A stretch of DNA of 15,446 bases from UMGS1933 sp051891435 (GCA_051891435.1 JBJFFE010000024.1:1-15446), one strand, 5' to 3'; positions 1-6,757 are shown, numbered from the stretch's first letter. The notes: generated from the letters alone by a model not told the origin. Translations and numbers: made by a program.

Positions 1-62
1 AGATTTGGCGGTCGTCTTTTGATATCTTCAATAAAACAATTACTCAAACAAATTACAATTTA
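1..62 (+). repeat. Right arm of dispersed palindromic repeat, type A (partial)
   Basis: This is the right half of the dispersed repeat that is complete at 6584-6757. It aligns without gaps to 6696-6757, with strong matches at both ends (AGATTTGGCGGTCGTCTTTT at the start, ACAAATTACAATTTA at the end) and a more divergent middle. The core and left arm would lie outside the window. Its outer end, read on the minus strand as TAAATTGTAATTTGTTTGAG, contains the TAA stop codon of trmB. Identity to the other copy is seen directly; calling it a mobile or MITE-like repeat is inference. Confidence 0.75.
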
Positions 63-719
63 TATAACTCTCTTGGCTATTAATGCCTTTATTTTTATTC
101 CTTGTTTTGAGAACATTGCTTCATGTTCTGTTATTATATTATCTTTCACATCTTCAGAATGTAAATCATATGTAATTTTTATTATTTCAAAACCTGTTTG
201 TTTAAAATAGTTTATGCTTGCTTTAAATAGGTCGTCATCATCTGTTTTAAAATATATTTCCCCTTCTGGTTTTAGAAATATTTTGTATTTTTCTAAAAGT
301 ACTGGATATGTTAATCTTCTTTTATTGTGCCTTGGTTTTGGCCATGGATTACAAAAATTTATATATATTCTATCCACTACATCTTTTTCATTTAGCATGT
401 TTTGTATTAAACCTATTTCTTGTGCTGTTATTAATACATTGTCTATAGTTTTTTGATTTCGTAAATATTCCGCTTCTATGTTTCTTTTTGCAATTCCTAA
501 TACCTCACTTTTTATATCTACTGCCAAAAAGTTTATTTCAGAATTTTTTACTGCCAGTTTTGCTATAAATGTACCTTTTCCACATCCTAATTCTAAATGT
601 ATTGGCTGTTTTTTTATGAATTTATTTTCCCAATTTCCTATATTTTCACATGGGTTATCCACAAAGAATTTACATTTGCTTAATTCCTCTCTCACCCATG
701 GTTTTCGTCTCATTCTCAT
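60..719 (-). CDS. trmB: tRNA (guanine-N7-)-methyltransferase TrmB
   Basis: Predicted cytoplasmic enzyme that transfers a methyl group from S-adenosylmethionine to N7 of G46 in the variable loop of tRNAs. The 219-residue protein begins with the family's usual basic MRMRRKPW segment. It has the SAM-binding motif ELGCGKG (residues 43-49), the signature PWPKPRHNKRRL (125-136) and a TD motif in FKTDDDDLF (about 158-166). Length is normal for bacterial TrmB. The start follows GAAAGGA with about 8 nt spacing. The first roughly 50 bases overlap the 3' end of sbp in another frame, so it is probably the last gene of the murA-divIB-DUF881-sbp unit. The TAA stop lies inside the end of a dispersed repeat, and no ordinary terminator is visible before the window edge. 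Confidence 0.96.
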   Translation of the reverse strand: MRMRRKPWVREELSKCKFFVDNPCENIGNWENKFIKKQPIHLELGCGKGTFIAKLAVKNSEINFLAVDIKSEVLGIAKRNIEAEYLRNQKTIDNVLITAQEIGLIQNMLNEKDVVDRIYINFCNPWPKPRHNKRRLTYPVLLEKYKIFLKPEGEIYFKTDDDDLFKASINYFKQTGFEIIKITYDLHSEDVKDNIITEHEAMFSKQGIKIKALIAKRVI

Positions 720-1074
720 TTTTTTGTTCCTTTCTGTTTATCCACTTGTCCAAATAATATCTTCTTATTATTGCTAAATTTGTGAACATTCTTCCTACAA
801 ATACTACAATTGCTGCTAAGTAAATGTCTACATTTAGCTTGTTTCCTAGCCATGTTAATGCAATTGAAAGAATTGCATTTCCAAAAAAGCCTGATATAAA
901 TATTTTTAAGTCAAAATTTCCTTTTATATTAGCAGTTATTGCTCCAAAAACTGAGTCTAAGGCTGCCACTATTGCTATTGCTAAATATCCTGAATATGTA
1001 TATGAAATTATTGGTGCATTCATTCCAACTATCGCACCCAAAACACATCCTATTACAATTGCTATTATTATCAT
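670..1074 (-). CDS. sbp: Small basic protein Sbp (DUF1290 family)
   Basis: Membrane protein of 134 residues matching the DUF1290/Sbp family found next to division genes in Bacillus and Clostridia; its biochemical role is unknown. Hydrophobic segments lie at about 1-22, 28-48, 58-76 and 82-101. The family-like stretches are GAIVGMNAP near the N-terminus, ALDSVFGA in the middle and a basic tail after FVGRMFTNLAIIRRYYLDKW. The tail is longer than usual for the family and is very polar, and its coding region overlaps the start of trmB by about 50 bases. The start abuts the stop of the upstream DUF881 gene (1-base overlap), implying translational coupling. The order DUF881-DUF881-sbp matches ylxW-ylxX-sbp of B. 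subtilis. Confidence 0.88.
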   Translation of the reverse strand: MIIIAIVIGCVLGAIVGMNAPIISYTYSGYLAIAIVAALDSVFGAITANIKGNFDLKIFISGFFGNAILSIALTWLGNKLNVDIYLAAIVVFVGRMFTNLAIIRRYYLDKWINRKEQKNENETKTMGERGIKQM

Positions 1075-1787
1075 TATTCTGCCTCCTTTGCATATTTAAA
1101 TGTTAAATTACCATTATAAGCATTTATAAGTATTTTATTACTTTTTTCTAATGTTATATCTTTTCCTTCATTTTTCATTGTATCTATGTATCCATATTGC
1201 TTTTGTGATAAACCACTTTCCAAATATGTTATATCTCCGATGGCTTTTACAACATATGGAGAAACAATTCTTTCGCCATTTACACTAATATATGTAGAAT
1301 TTATATCTACTATATACGAATTTGGTATTATTCTTTGGTCATTTATTGAAATTGCCTCTGCCCCTGCTGCTTTTAATTCATTTAGTAATTGTATTAAATC
1401 CTTAGCATAGATTTTACCGTATTTTCCAACTTCTACATCTTTTAATGTTACTATTATTCCCTCACCTTGAACTGCATTTTTCCCAAGGATATTTCTTGAA
1501 TTTATTAACTCCCCTTGTAATACTTCTGAAGCCTGTTTGTCTGTATTTATAGTTTCTTGATATTCCTTTATTTTTGAGTTTGTTTCTTCTAATTTTGATA
1601 ATGTTTCTTCATATTTAGTTTTTAGTCCCGTAATTTCCGTTCTTAATTCACTTTCTTGCATGGTTTCTAGTGAATTTATATCTGTATGGCTTATTGTTTT
1701 AAATTGTATAAATATAACCATTGTTAATATAAAAAACATTATTCCTATTATTATAGATATAATAATTTTTTCTTTTTTTATTTTCAT
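1074..1787 (-). CDS. DUF881 family membrane-anchored coiled-coil protein (YlxX-like)
   Basis: Protein of 237 residues with one N-terminal transmembrane helix (about 8-28), a predicted coiled coil (about 42-90, with heptad-like ELRTEITGLKTKYEETLSKL) and a DUF881 domain (about 105-230) containing GEGIIVTLKD, LLNELKAAGAEAISIN and ISVNGERIVSPYVVKAIG. The family is conserved beside divIB/ftsQ in Gram-positive bacteria. Its function is not established; an envelope or division-associated role is inferred from context. The start codon overlaps the stop of the preceding DUF881 gene by 4 bases (ATGA). It is paralogous to that gene, presumably by an old tandem duplication as in ylxW/ylxX. Confidence 0.88.
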   Translation of the reverse strand: MKIKKEKIIISIIIGIMFFILTMVIFIQFKTISHTDINSLETMQESELRTEITGLKTKYEETLSKLEETNSKIKEYQETINTDKQASEVLQGELINSRNILGKNAVQGEGIIVTLKDVEVGKYGKIYAKDLIQLLNELKAAGAEAISINDQRIIPNSYIVDINSTYISVNGERIVSPYVVKAIGDITYLESGLSQKQYGYIDTMKNEGKDITLEKSNKILINAYNGNLTFKYAKEAE

Positions 1788-2506
1788 TTTTCTTCACCTC
1801 TTGTCAAATGAGTATAATTATATACTCCATTGTATTTAGGTATTATTATATTGTCACTACTATCTATCTTAACTTTTACTCCCTCATCTGCCATTAATTG
1901 TAAATAACCTCCTGGCCTTATTAATGTATTATATATGGCCGTCGAGCATACTGCTTCTATGGTTATCGGAACAGTTATTATTTCTCCATTTACCCTTATA
2001 ATATTTCCATCACACAAAATAGAAGTACTTGATACTACTCTATGTCCATTTATGGAAATAGCTTCTGCTCCTGCATTAAATAGCTCATTTACTACTTGTA
2101 ATAAATCTTCTTCATGAACTAAATATTGTGCCACATTTATTTCATCTTTTGCGTTTCTATTATCATCTAAAATAATTATTATACCTTCTCCTTTTACTTC
2201 TGTAAGACCTAACATTAAATTGTTCTCTTTTAATTCTGTTTCTGCATTTGCATCCTCTTGGTTTCCTGAAACAGCCTTTGTTCTTATATTTTCAAGTTCT
2301 TTTTCTGACTCTTCTAATTGCTTATATACTATATCGTATTTTTCTTGCATCCTAAAAACTTCATCAATTAGCTCACCATTATTTTTTGATAAAGTTGTCC
2401 CAACCGAATTTTGCATATCATTTACTGTTTTCATTTGCATGAATATTGATATTACTAGTAAAAAACATACTACTCCTAAAATACCTGCTATATATTGTTT
2501 TTTCAT
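1784..2506 (-). CDS. DUF881 family membrane-anchored coiled-coil protein (YlxW-like)
   Basis: Protein of 240 residues with the same plan as its downstream paralogue: one transmembrane helix (about 6-24), a coiled-coil stalk (about 40-78, rich in E, K and Q) and a C-terminal DUF881 domain with GEGIIIILDD, VNELFNAGAEAISINGHRVV and IRVNGEIITVPITIEAV. The start is preceded by an AGAGGTG ribosome binding site lying inside the last codons of divIB, whose stop is 1 base upstream, so the two are likely cotranslated. Function is unknown. In B. subtilis the equivalent genes sit between divIB and sbp. Confidence 0.88.
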   Translation of the reverse strand: MKKQYIAGILGVVCFLLVISIFMQMKTVNDMQNSVGTTLSKNNGELIDEVFRMQEKYDIVYKQLEESEKELENIRTKAVSGNQEDANAETELKENNLMLGLTEVKGEGIIIILDDNRNAKDEINVAQYLVHEEDLLQVVNELFNAGAEAISINGHRVVSSTSILCDGNIIRVNGEIITVPITIEAVCSTAIYNTLIRPGGYLQLMADEGVKVKIDSSDNIIIPKYNGVYNYTHLTRGEEK

Positions 2507-2507
2507 T

Positions 2508-3317
2508 TTACACCTCTTTTCTAAAGTATATTTTATTTATATTTTTAACAAATATTTCTCCTGTTTGTCCTACCGTATCTTCTAGAACTGCCATTAGTTT
2601 TACAAATTTTTCATTAATATTACTATTATCTCCAAAGTGAATTAGCTTGTTTTCACTTTCCATTGTAATTAAAAAATTTGTATCATCTTCTATATTAATA
2701 TCCGTAATTTTCTCTGTTAAGTTCTTTTCTTTTGCTGCATTTATTATTTGTATAACTGTATTTAATTTTTGTAAATCTTCTACCTCTAATCTATTTCCTG
2801 GTTCAATGTTTTGAGTAATATACCCTGTAATTGTTGGTAATTGTAATTTTTCTGGATTAACTTCCAATATATACCCTTGATTATTTATATATGCATATTG
2901 CCCATTTTCTAAAAGTAACATATATGTTGCTACACGCTCTTTTACATTAATTTCTATCGTTCCATCCAATTTTCTATGTATTTTCACATCTTCTATATAA
3001 GGATTTGTTTTTATTTTTTCTTTTACATCTAAGGTTAAATATTTAAACATATTTTCATTTGTTTTAAGCCCTGATAGATTAATTATTTCTTGTTCTGAGA
3101 TTTTATTGTTTTGTGTTACTTTTATTTGTTTTATATTAAATAAATCTGACAACAAAAATGCTATTATTGCCCCAATAATTAATATAAATAAGCTTGTCCA
3201 TTTTAAAATTTTTAGTCTAATTTTTTTCTTCTTTAAATTAGCTTGTTTCGAAATAGGTTTACTTTTTTTAGAAGAAGTTTTTACTTTTTGTTTTGTTTTA
3301 TTTTTTGAGGTTGCCAA
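2508..3317 (-). CDS. divIB: Cell division protein DivIB/FtsQ
   Basis: Bitopic divisome protein that, with FtsL and DivIC, links the septal peptidoglycan synthase to the division ring. The 269 residues show a lysine-rich cytoplasmic tail (1-38), a single transmembrane helix (about 39-57), a POTRA domain starting at FNIKQIKVTQNNKISEQEII (about 60-130) and the beta domain typical of FtsQ/DivIB (about 130-245, with YINNQGYILEV). The start is TTG (read CAA on the plus strand at 3315-3317). It is chosen because AGGGTGG lies 7 bases upstream and the nearby ATG at about 3338 is out of frame. It lies between murA and ylxW/ylxX-like genes, as expected for a division cluster. Confidence 0.92.
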   Translation of the reverse strand: MATSKNKTKQKVKTSSKKSKPISKQANLKKKKIRLKILKWTSLFILIIGAIIAFLLSDLFNIKQIKVTQNNKISEQEIINLSGLKTNENMFKYLTLDVKEKIKTNPYIEDVKIHRKLDGTIEINVKERVATYMLLLENGQYAYINNQGYILEVNPEKLQLPTITGYITQNIEPGNRLEVEDLQKLNTVIQIINAAKEKNLTEKITDINIEDDTNFLITMESENKLIHFGDNSNINEKFVKLMAVLEDTVGQTGEIFVKNINKIYFRKEV

Positions 3318-3345
3318 CTACAATCCACCCTTTCATGTTTTGTCC

Positions 3346-3369
3346 GGGAATGGTATAATTACCATTCCC
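3346..3369. other. Intercistronic hairpin between murA and divIB
   Basis: A perfect 9-bp inverted repeat, GGGAATGGT and ACCATTCCC, encloses a 6-base AT loop. It lies 4 bases past the murA stop and about 30 bases upstream of divIB. No U-tract follows on either strand, so it does not look like an intrinsic terminator. It could be an mRNA processing or stability element that separates murA expression from the division genes; this role is inferred. Confidence 0.55.
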
Positions 3370-3373
3370 TATA

Positions 3374-4624
3374 TTATTGTACTAAAGTTATTTGAGCATT
3401 TAAGCTTCTTAACTTCTGATCTATTTTTTCATATCCTCTTAGAATATGTTCTATATTATTTATTTTACTTTGACCTTTAGCTACTAATGCTGCTGTACAT
3501 AAAGCTGCTCCACCTCTTAAATCTGTTGCCTCCATTTCAACTCCATGTATTTTTTTTGTTCCCTTTATTATTGCAACTTTACCTTCTACAGAAATTTTTG
3601 CGCCCATTTTTTTAAGTTCATTCATATATTTAAATCTATTATCAAATATGTTTTCTACTATAACAGAAGTTCCTTTTGCAACTGTTAGCATTGCTCCAAA
3701 CACTGATTGCATATCTGTAGGGAAACCTGGGTATGGCATAGTCTTTATGTCTACAGCTTTTAATTTTTTAGGAGATATTATTTCTATCCTTGACTTTTCT
3801 GACTTTATTTTTGCTCCTGTTTCCTCTAATTTAGATGTAATTGATTTTATATCTTCTATATTTACATTATTTATGATTGCATTTCCACCTGTAATTGCTG
3901 TCATACAAAGAAAAGTTCCTACTTCAATTCTATCAGGCATAACATTATAACTTACATTTTTAAGTTCTTTTACACCTTGTATTCTAATAACATTTTCTCC
4001 TGCTCCACTTACTTTTGCACCCATTCTATTTAGGAATTTTTGCAAATCAACAATTTCAGGTTCCATTGCAGCATTACTTATAATTGTTTCTCCTTCAGCT
4101 AAAACTGAAGCAAGCATTATATTTTCAGTTACTCCAACTGATGGAAAATCTAATTGTATTTCTGTTCCTATTATTTTATCGGCACTACATATTATATATC
4201 CCGCTTCTTCTTCTATATTTATACCTAATTTTCTTAATGCTTTTATATGTAAATCAATCGGTCTTGCACCAATGTCACATCCTCCTGGGTATGAAAATAC
4301 AGCATGTTTAAATCTTCCAATTATTGCTCCCGCAAGTATTACTGATGATCTTAATTTATGCATTAATTCTTTTGGTATTTCTGTTTTTTCCATATTTCCT
4401 GAATCAATTATTATTTTACCATTTTTTCTATATGCTTTGCAACCTAATAACCTCAAAATTTCTAAAGTTATTTTTATATCTTGTATATTAGGTACATTAT
4501 ATAAATTTGTAGTTTTCCCATTTAAAATACTTGCTGCTATTATTGGAAGTGATGCATTTTTTGAACCAGATGAACTTATTTCTCCTTCTAACCTTTTCCC
4601 GCCTTCTATTATGTACTGTGCCAT
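3374..4624 (-). CDS. murA: UDP-N-acetylglucosamine 1-carboxyvinyltransferase MurA
   Basis: Catalyses the first committed step of peptidoglycan precursor synthesis in the cytoplasm: transfer of enolpyruvate from PEP to UDP-GlcNAc, the target of fosfomycin. The 416-residue length is normal for the family. Visible motifs are SKNASLPI with Lys22-Asn23, GGCDIGARPIDLH with the PEP-binding Cys at 116, so a fosfomycin-sensitive type is expected, GFPTDMQS with the catalytic-base Asp, and DLRGGAALC with Arg370. The start ATG has a strong AAGGAAGGTG site 6 bases upstream. It follows the caxA terminator, has a possible promoter of its own, and leads the division block. Bacillota often carry two MurA paralogues; I cannot tell which this is. 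Confidence 0.96.
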   Translation of the reverse strand: MAQYIIEGGKRLEGEISSSGSKNASLPIIAASILNGKTTNLYNVPNIQDIKITLEILRLLGCKAYRKNGKIIIDSGNMEKTEIPKELMHKLRSSVILAGAIIGRFKHAVFSYPGGCDIGARPIDLHIKALRKLGINIEEEAGYIICSADKIIGTEIQLDFPSVGVTENIMLASVLAEGETIISNAAMEPEIVDLQKFLNRMGAKVSGAGENVIRIQGVKELKNVSYNVMPDRIEVGTFLCMTAITGGNAIINNVNIEDIKSITSKLEETGAKIKSEKSRIEIISPKKLKAVDIKTMPYPGFPTDMQSVFGAMLTVAKGTSVIVENIFDNRFKYMNELKKMGAKISVEGKVAIIKGTKKIHGVEMEATDLRGGAALCTAALVAKGQSKINNIEHILRGYEKIDQKLRSLNAQITLVQ

Positions 4625-4650
4625 TATTCACACCTTCCTTTATGTCATAT

Positions 4651-4678
4651 ATTATGCAGGTTTAAAGAAAAAGGTTAA
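4651..4678 (-). promoter_or_regulatory. Possible promoter for the murA operon
   Basis: Read on the minus strand, TTAACC (4673-4678) is separated by 16 bases from CATAAT (4651-4656), about 27 bases upstream of the murA start. Both boxes deviate from the SigA consensus. Placement between the caxA terminator and murA supports it, but an AT-rich region yields such matches easily. Confidence 0.4.
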
Positions 4679-4709
4679 AAAAGTGAAAAGAGAGACTCTC
4701 TTTTCACTT
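4679..4709 (-). terminator. Intrinsic terminator of caxA
   Basis: The near-perfect palindrome AAGTGAAAAGAG / CTCTTTTCACTT (4681-4709) begins 5 bases past the caxA stop. On the minus strand it is followed by a run of T broken only by AACC. A strong stem with a T-tract in the direction of caxA is typical of rho-independent termination and separates caxA from murA. Confidence 0.85.
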
Positions 4710-4714
4710 TCTTA

Positions 4715-5656
4715 TTATACAAATAGCATCGCCATATACACTATATATAGGCTAAAATAAATCATTCCTTTTCTTCTGTTTATTGTGTTTTTTGGAGGGA
4801 TTATTGAAAACAGCCATAAGAGTAAAGTTCCAATTATCATAAAAATCATATCTTTATTATAGCTTAAATCATATTCTATTGGTTTTATTATTGCAGTTGT
4901 TCCAATTATTAATAACATATTAAAAATATTTGACCCTAAAATATTTCCTATTGCAATGTCACTTTCATTTTTTAGTCCAGCTGTAATGCTTGTAACTAAT
5001 TCTGGCAAACTTGTTCCTATTGCAAGTATTGTTATGCTTATTATTTTTTCACTTAAATTCAATGTTTCAGCAATTTTTACAGCATTATTGACCGTTAAAT
5101 CTCCGCCTATTCTAAGTCCTATAATTCCAAGTGCAATATAAAATATACTTTTCAATGTGGATTGATTTACTTCTATATTTTCATTTTTTTCCTCATCTTT
5201 TTGGACTTCTTTGGATATAATAAAAGTATATATGATAAAAAGAACAAACAATATAATTAAATAAATTCCTTTTGCTCTAGTTATAATATTTCCTATATTG
5301 CATACTGTTGAAAAAACTATTGTTATAAATAAACAAATTGGTATCTCTATAAATTTTGTTTCTCTTTTTAGAGGAATTTCTTTTAATATAGCGCTTGCTC
5401 CTAAAATTAAAAATAAATTAGATATATTACTACCTATGACATTTCCTATTGTAAGATTTGATCGTCCTTCTAATGCAGAAGTTACACTTATAAATAGTTC
5501 TGGCATAGAAGTTCCAATAGATACAATTGTTAGACCTATTACAATTTCTGAAATATGAAATTTTTTAGCTATGGTGCTTGAACCATTTACTAAAAAATCG
5601 GCACCCTTAATAAGCAGAACAAAACCAATTATAATTAAGATTATTGACAAAATCAT
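4715..5656 (-). CDS. Na+(K+)/Ca2+ exchanger family protein (YrbG/CaxA type)
   Basis: Integral membrane antiporter of the CaCA superfamily, 313 residues with about ten hydrophobic segments in two homologous halves. The two alpha-repeats are plain: GTSMPELFISVTSALEG (48-64) followed by GNVIGSNISN (71-80), and GTSLPELVTSITAGL (214-228) followed by GNILGSNIFN (237-246). The paired acidic residues in these repeats bind the cation in the family. A charged cytoplasmic loop (about 150-165) separates the halves. It probably exports Ca2+ in exchange for Na+ or H+; the ion cannot be settled from sequence. The start has GGGGAG about 7 bases upstream. A large hairpin element lies 57 bases upstream, between this gene and the divergent cdd. 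Confidence 0.9.
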   Translation of the reverse strand: MILSIILIIIGFVLLIKGADFLVNGSSTIAKKFHISEIVIGLTIVSIGTSMPELFISVTSALEGRSNLTIGNVIGSNISNLFLILGASAILKEIPLKRETKFIEIPICLFITIVFSTVCNIGNIITRAKGIYLIILFVLFIIYTFIISKEVQKDEEKNENIEVNQSTLKSIFYIALGIIGLRIGGDLTVNNAVKIAETLNLSEKIISITILAIGTSLPELVTSITAGLKNESDIAIGNILGSNIFNMLLIIGTTAIIKPIEYDLSYNKDMIFMIIGTLLLWLFSIIPPKNTINRRKGMIYFSLYIVYMAMLFV

Positions 5657-5712
5657 ATAAATCTCCCCGAATTAATATATTGTTACAATTAACATCTAAG
5701 TATATCTTATAA

Positions 5713-5858
5713 AAAAGGTCTAATATATTTTTTTTAATGAGTTCGCCCATACTCATTTATTATTAGTGAGAAGCTAAAGTGTGTTAGTACAGTTTGATTT
5801 TGTTCTATCTTAAACGCCTTGGAGAACAGAATTTTTAAAAATATATATTAGACCTTTT
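5713..5858. repeat. Long-stem hairpin element between caxA and cdd
   Basis: A perfect 16-bp terminal inverted repeat (AAAAGGTCTAATATAT at 5713-5728, ATATATTAGACCTTTT at 5843-5858) closes a 146-bp element. Inside are two hairpins: AATGAGT/ACTCATT (5736-5742 and 5751-5757) and TGTTCT/AGAACA (5801-5806 and 5823-5828). The loop of the second holds ACGCCTTGGAG, the reverse complement of CTCCAAGGCGT, which also opens the core of the dispersed repeat at 9958-9968. This could be a MITE-like insertion or a structured RNA in the leader of caxA (minus) or cdd (plus). It matches no riboswitch consensus I can recall. Structure is seen; function is unknown. Confidence 0.7.
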
Positions 5859-5914
5859 AATAATTTTTAATTTGAAAATTGTGACTTTTGTATTACTAAT
5901 ATTCCCATTTTTTA

Positions 5915-5943
5915 TTGACTTTATGTTTATTTTATTATATATT
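5915..5943 (+). promoter_or_regulatory. SigA-type promoter for cdd
   Basis: TTGACT (5915-5920) and TATATT (5938-5943) are 17 bases apart, each one mismatch from the SigA consensus, and lie just upstream of the cdd start at 5967. Spacing and position are good. Confidence 0.7.
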
Positions 5944-5966
5944 TCTTTTTAGAAAGAAGTGATTTT

Positions 5967-6360
5967 ATGGATTTAACTGATGCTATTTTAGTTGCAAAAA
6001 ATGCTTTAAAAAATGTTTATGCTCCTTACAGTAATTATTTAGTTGGAGCAGCTTTGGTTTGTAAATCTCGGAAAAATTTATTCTGGCTGTAATATTGAAA
6101 ATGATGGTATAATGTCTATTTGTGCTGAAAGAGTTGCTTTTACTAAAGCCATTTCTGAAGGCGAAAGGGATTTTGATTATATCGTTGTTTGTGGAGGTAA
6201 AGACATTAATAATTTAGAGGATTGTCTCCCTTGCGGTTATTGTAGACAGTTTATGTCAGAATTTACAGATAATAACTTTAAAATCTATGCCTTAGGGCCT
6301 AATGATAAAATAACCACTTATACAATGAAAGATTTATTACCTAATAATTTTAGCTTATAA
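5967..6360 (+). pseudogene. cdd: Cytidine deaminase, frameshifted
   Basis: The homotetrameric zinc enzyme deaminates cytidine and deoxycytidine to uridine forms in pyrimidine salvage. The first frame runs from ATG 5967 (MDLTDAILVAKNALKN, then YAPYSNYLVGAAL) and ends at a stop near 6092. The rest continues in the next frame from about 6070: GKIYSGCNIEND, the active-site CAERVAF (the Cys-Ala-Glu zinc motif) and PCGYCRQ with the two remaining zinc cysteines, through to the stop at 6360. Joined at AAATCT/GGAAAA after dropping one base (an extra C at about 6069), the product is about 130 residues, the normal length, with all catalytic residues present. So it is either a very recent one-base insertion or a sequencing or assembly error. 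A promoter and a plausible ribosome site (AGAAAGAAG) are intact. Confidence 0.9.
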
Positions 6361-6391
6361 AAATCAGCAAATTTTTTCACATATTTTATTC

Positions 6392-6427
6392 CTCCTCTCA
6401 TATATTTATTAGAGGAGTGATTTTTTT
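6392..6427 (+). terminator. Terminator-like hairpin overlapping the next gene's ribosome site
   Basis: CTCCTCT (6392-6398) pairs with AGAGGAG (6411-6417) across a 12-base AT loop, followed by TGATTTTTTT. This has the form of an intrinsic terminator for cdd. The 3' arm is also the Shine-Dalgarno sequence of the small gene starting at 6426, and the T-run merges with its TTG start codon. The same hairpin could therefore terminate transcription and hide the ribosome site. Confidence 0.65.
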
Positions 6428-6593
6428 GAATAATAATATAAATAATTTAGATATGGCACGTCTTATGCAAATGCTTTCTAAAATGGATAAAAATCAATTA
6501 GAAGAAGGGCTTGCTAAAGCTAATCAAATTCTTCAGTCTAAAAGTAAAGATGATATTTTAAAAGAATTTAATAAAAATAACAGTAAATTGTAA
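6426..6593 (+). CDS. Small protein of unknown function (55 aa)
   Basis: I do not recognise a named family. The 55-residue frame starts with TTG at 6426, 8 bases after a strong AGAGGAG ribosome site, and ends at TAA 6591-6593. The product begins with an Asn-rich MNNNINNLDM, then an amphipathic helical part (ARLMQMLSKMDKNQLEEGLA, 11-30) and KANQILQSKSKDDILKEF; it is probably a soluble helical hairpin. There is no signal peptide and no cysteine. It resembles in style the small helical proteins that Clostridia encode next to unknown proteins like the one at 6790; that is a memory-based association. Its last codons (AAA TTG TAA) lie within the end of the adjacent dispersed repeat, so the natural C-terminus may have been altered by the insertion. 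Confidence 0.7.
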   Translation: MNNNINNLDMARLMQMLSKMDKNQLEEGLAKANQILQSKSKDDILKEFNKNNSKL

Positions 6594-6757
6594 TTTATTT
6601 GTTGCTTCTTCTCAGCCTACCTTTTGTATGATTTTTTTAAAAGGTCAAACTCTCCAAGGCATACGCGGGTATTCCCCCGTCTCAAAGGACTGTCGAGATT
6701 TGGCGGTCGTCTTTTGATATATTTAACAGATACGGTACTCACACAAATTACAATTTA
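6584..6757 (+). repeat. Dispersed palindromic repeat, type A, complete copy
   Basis: Ends are a perfect 13-bp inverted repeat: TAAATTGTAATTT (6584-6596) and AAATTACAATTTA (6745-6757). The left arm contains TCAGCCTACCTTTTGTATGA, also found in the copy at 9919. The inner stem is GTCAAA-C-TCTC (6644-6654) against GAGATTTGGC (6695-6704), with one bulge. The core holds CTCCAAGGC (6652-6660), a small hairpin ACGCGGG/CCCCCGT (6663-6680) and GGACTGTC (6687-6694). The right arm matches window positions 1-62. TA at each outer end would fit a TA-target MITE. No protein is encoded. It separates the 55-aa gene from the 133-aa gene. Confidence 0.85.

Noticed and set aside
3346..3369. Transcription terminator between murA and divIB
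   Set aside because: The stem is perfect but no T-tract follows on either strand, so it was listed only as a hairpin.
5713..5858. Known ion riboswitch (manganese yybP-ykoY type) upstream of caxA
   Set aside because: I do not find the conserved loop sequences of that class; the outer AT-rich inverted repeat fits an element end at least as well.
6060..6080. Programmed ribosomal frameshift in cdd
   Set aside because: No slippery heptamer, internal Shine-Dalgarno or downstream pseudoknot is evident, and cytidine deaminases are not known to use frameshifting. Mutation or sequence error is simpler.
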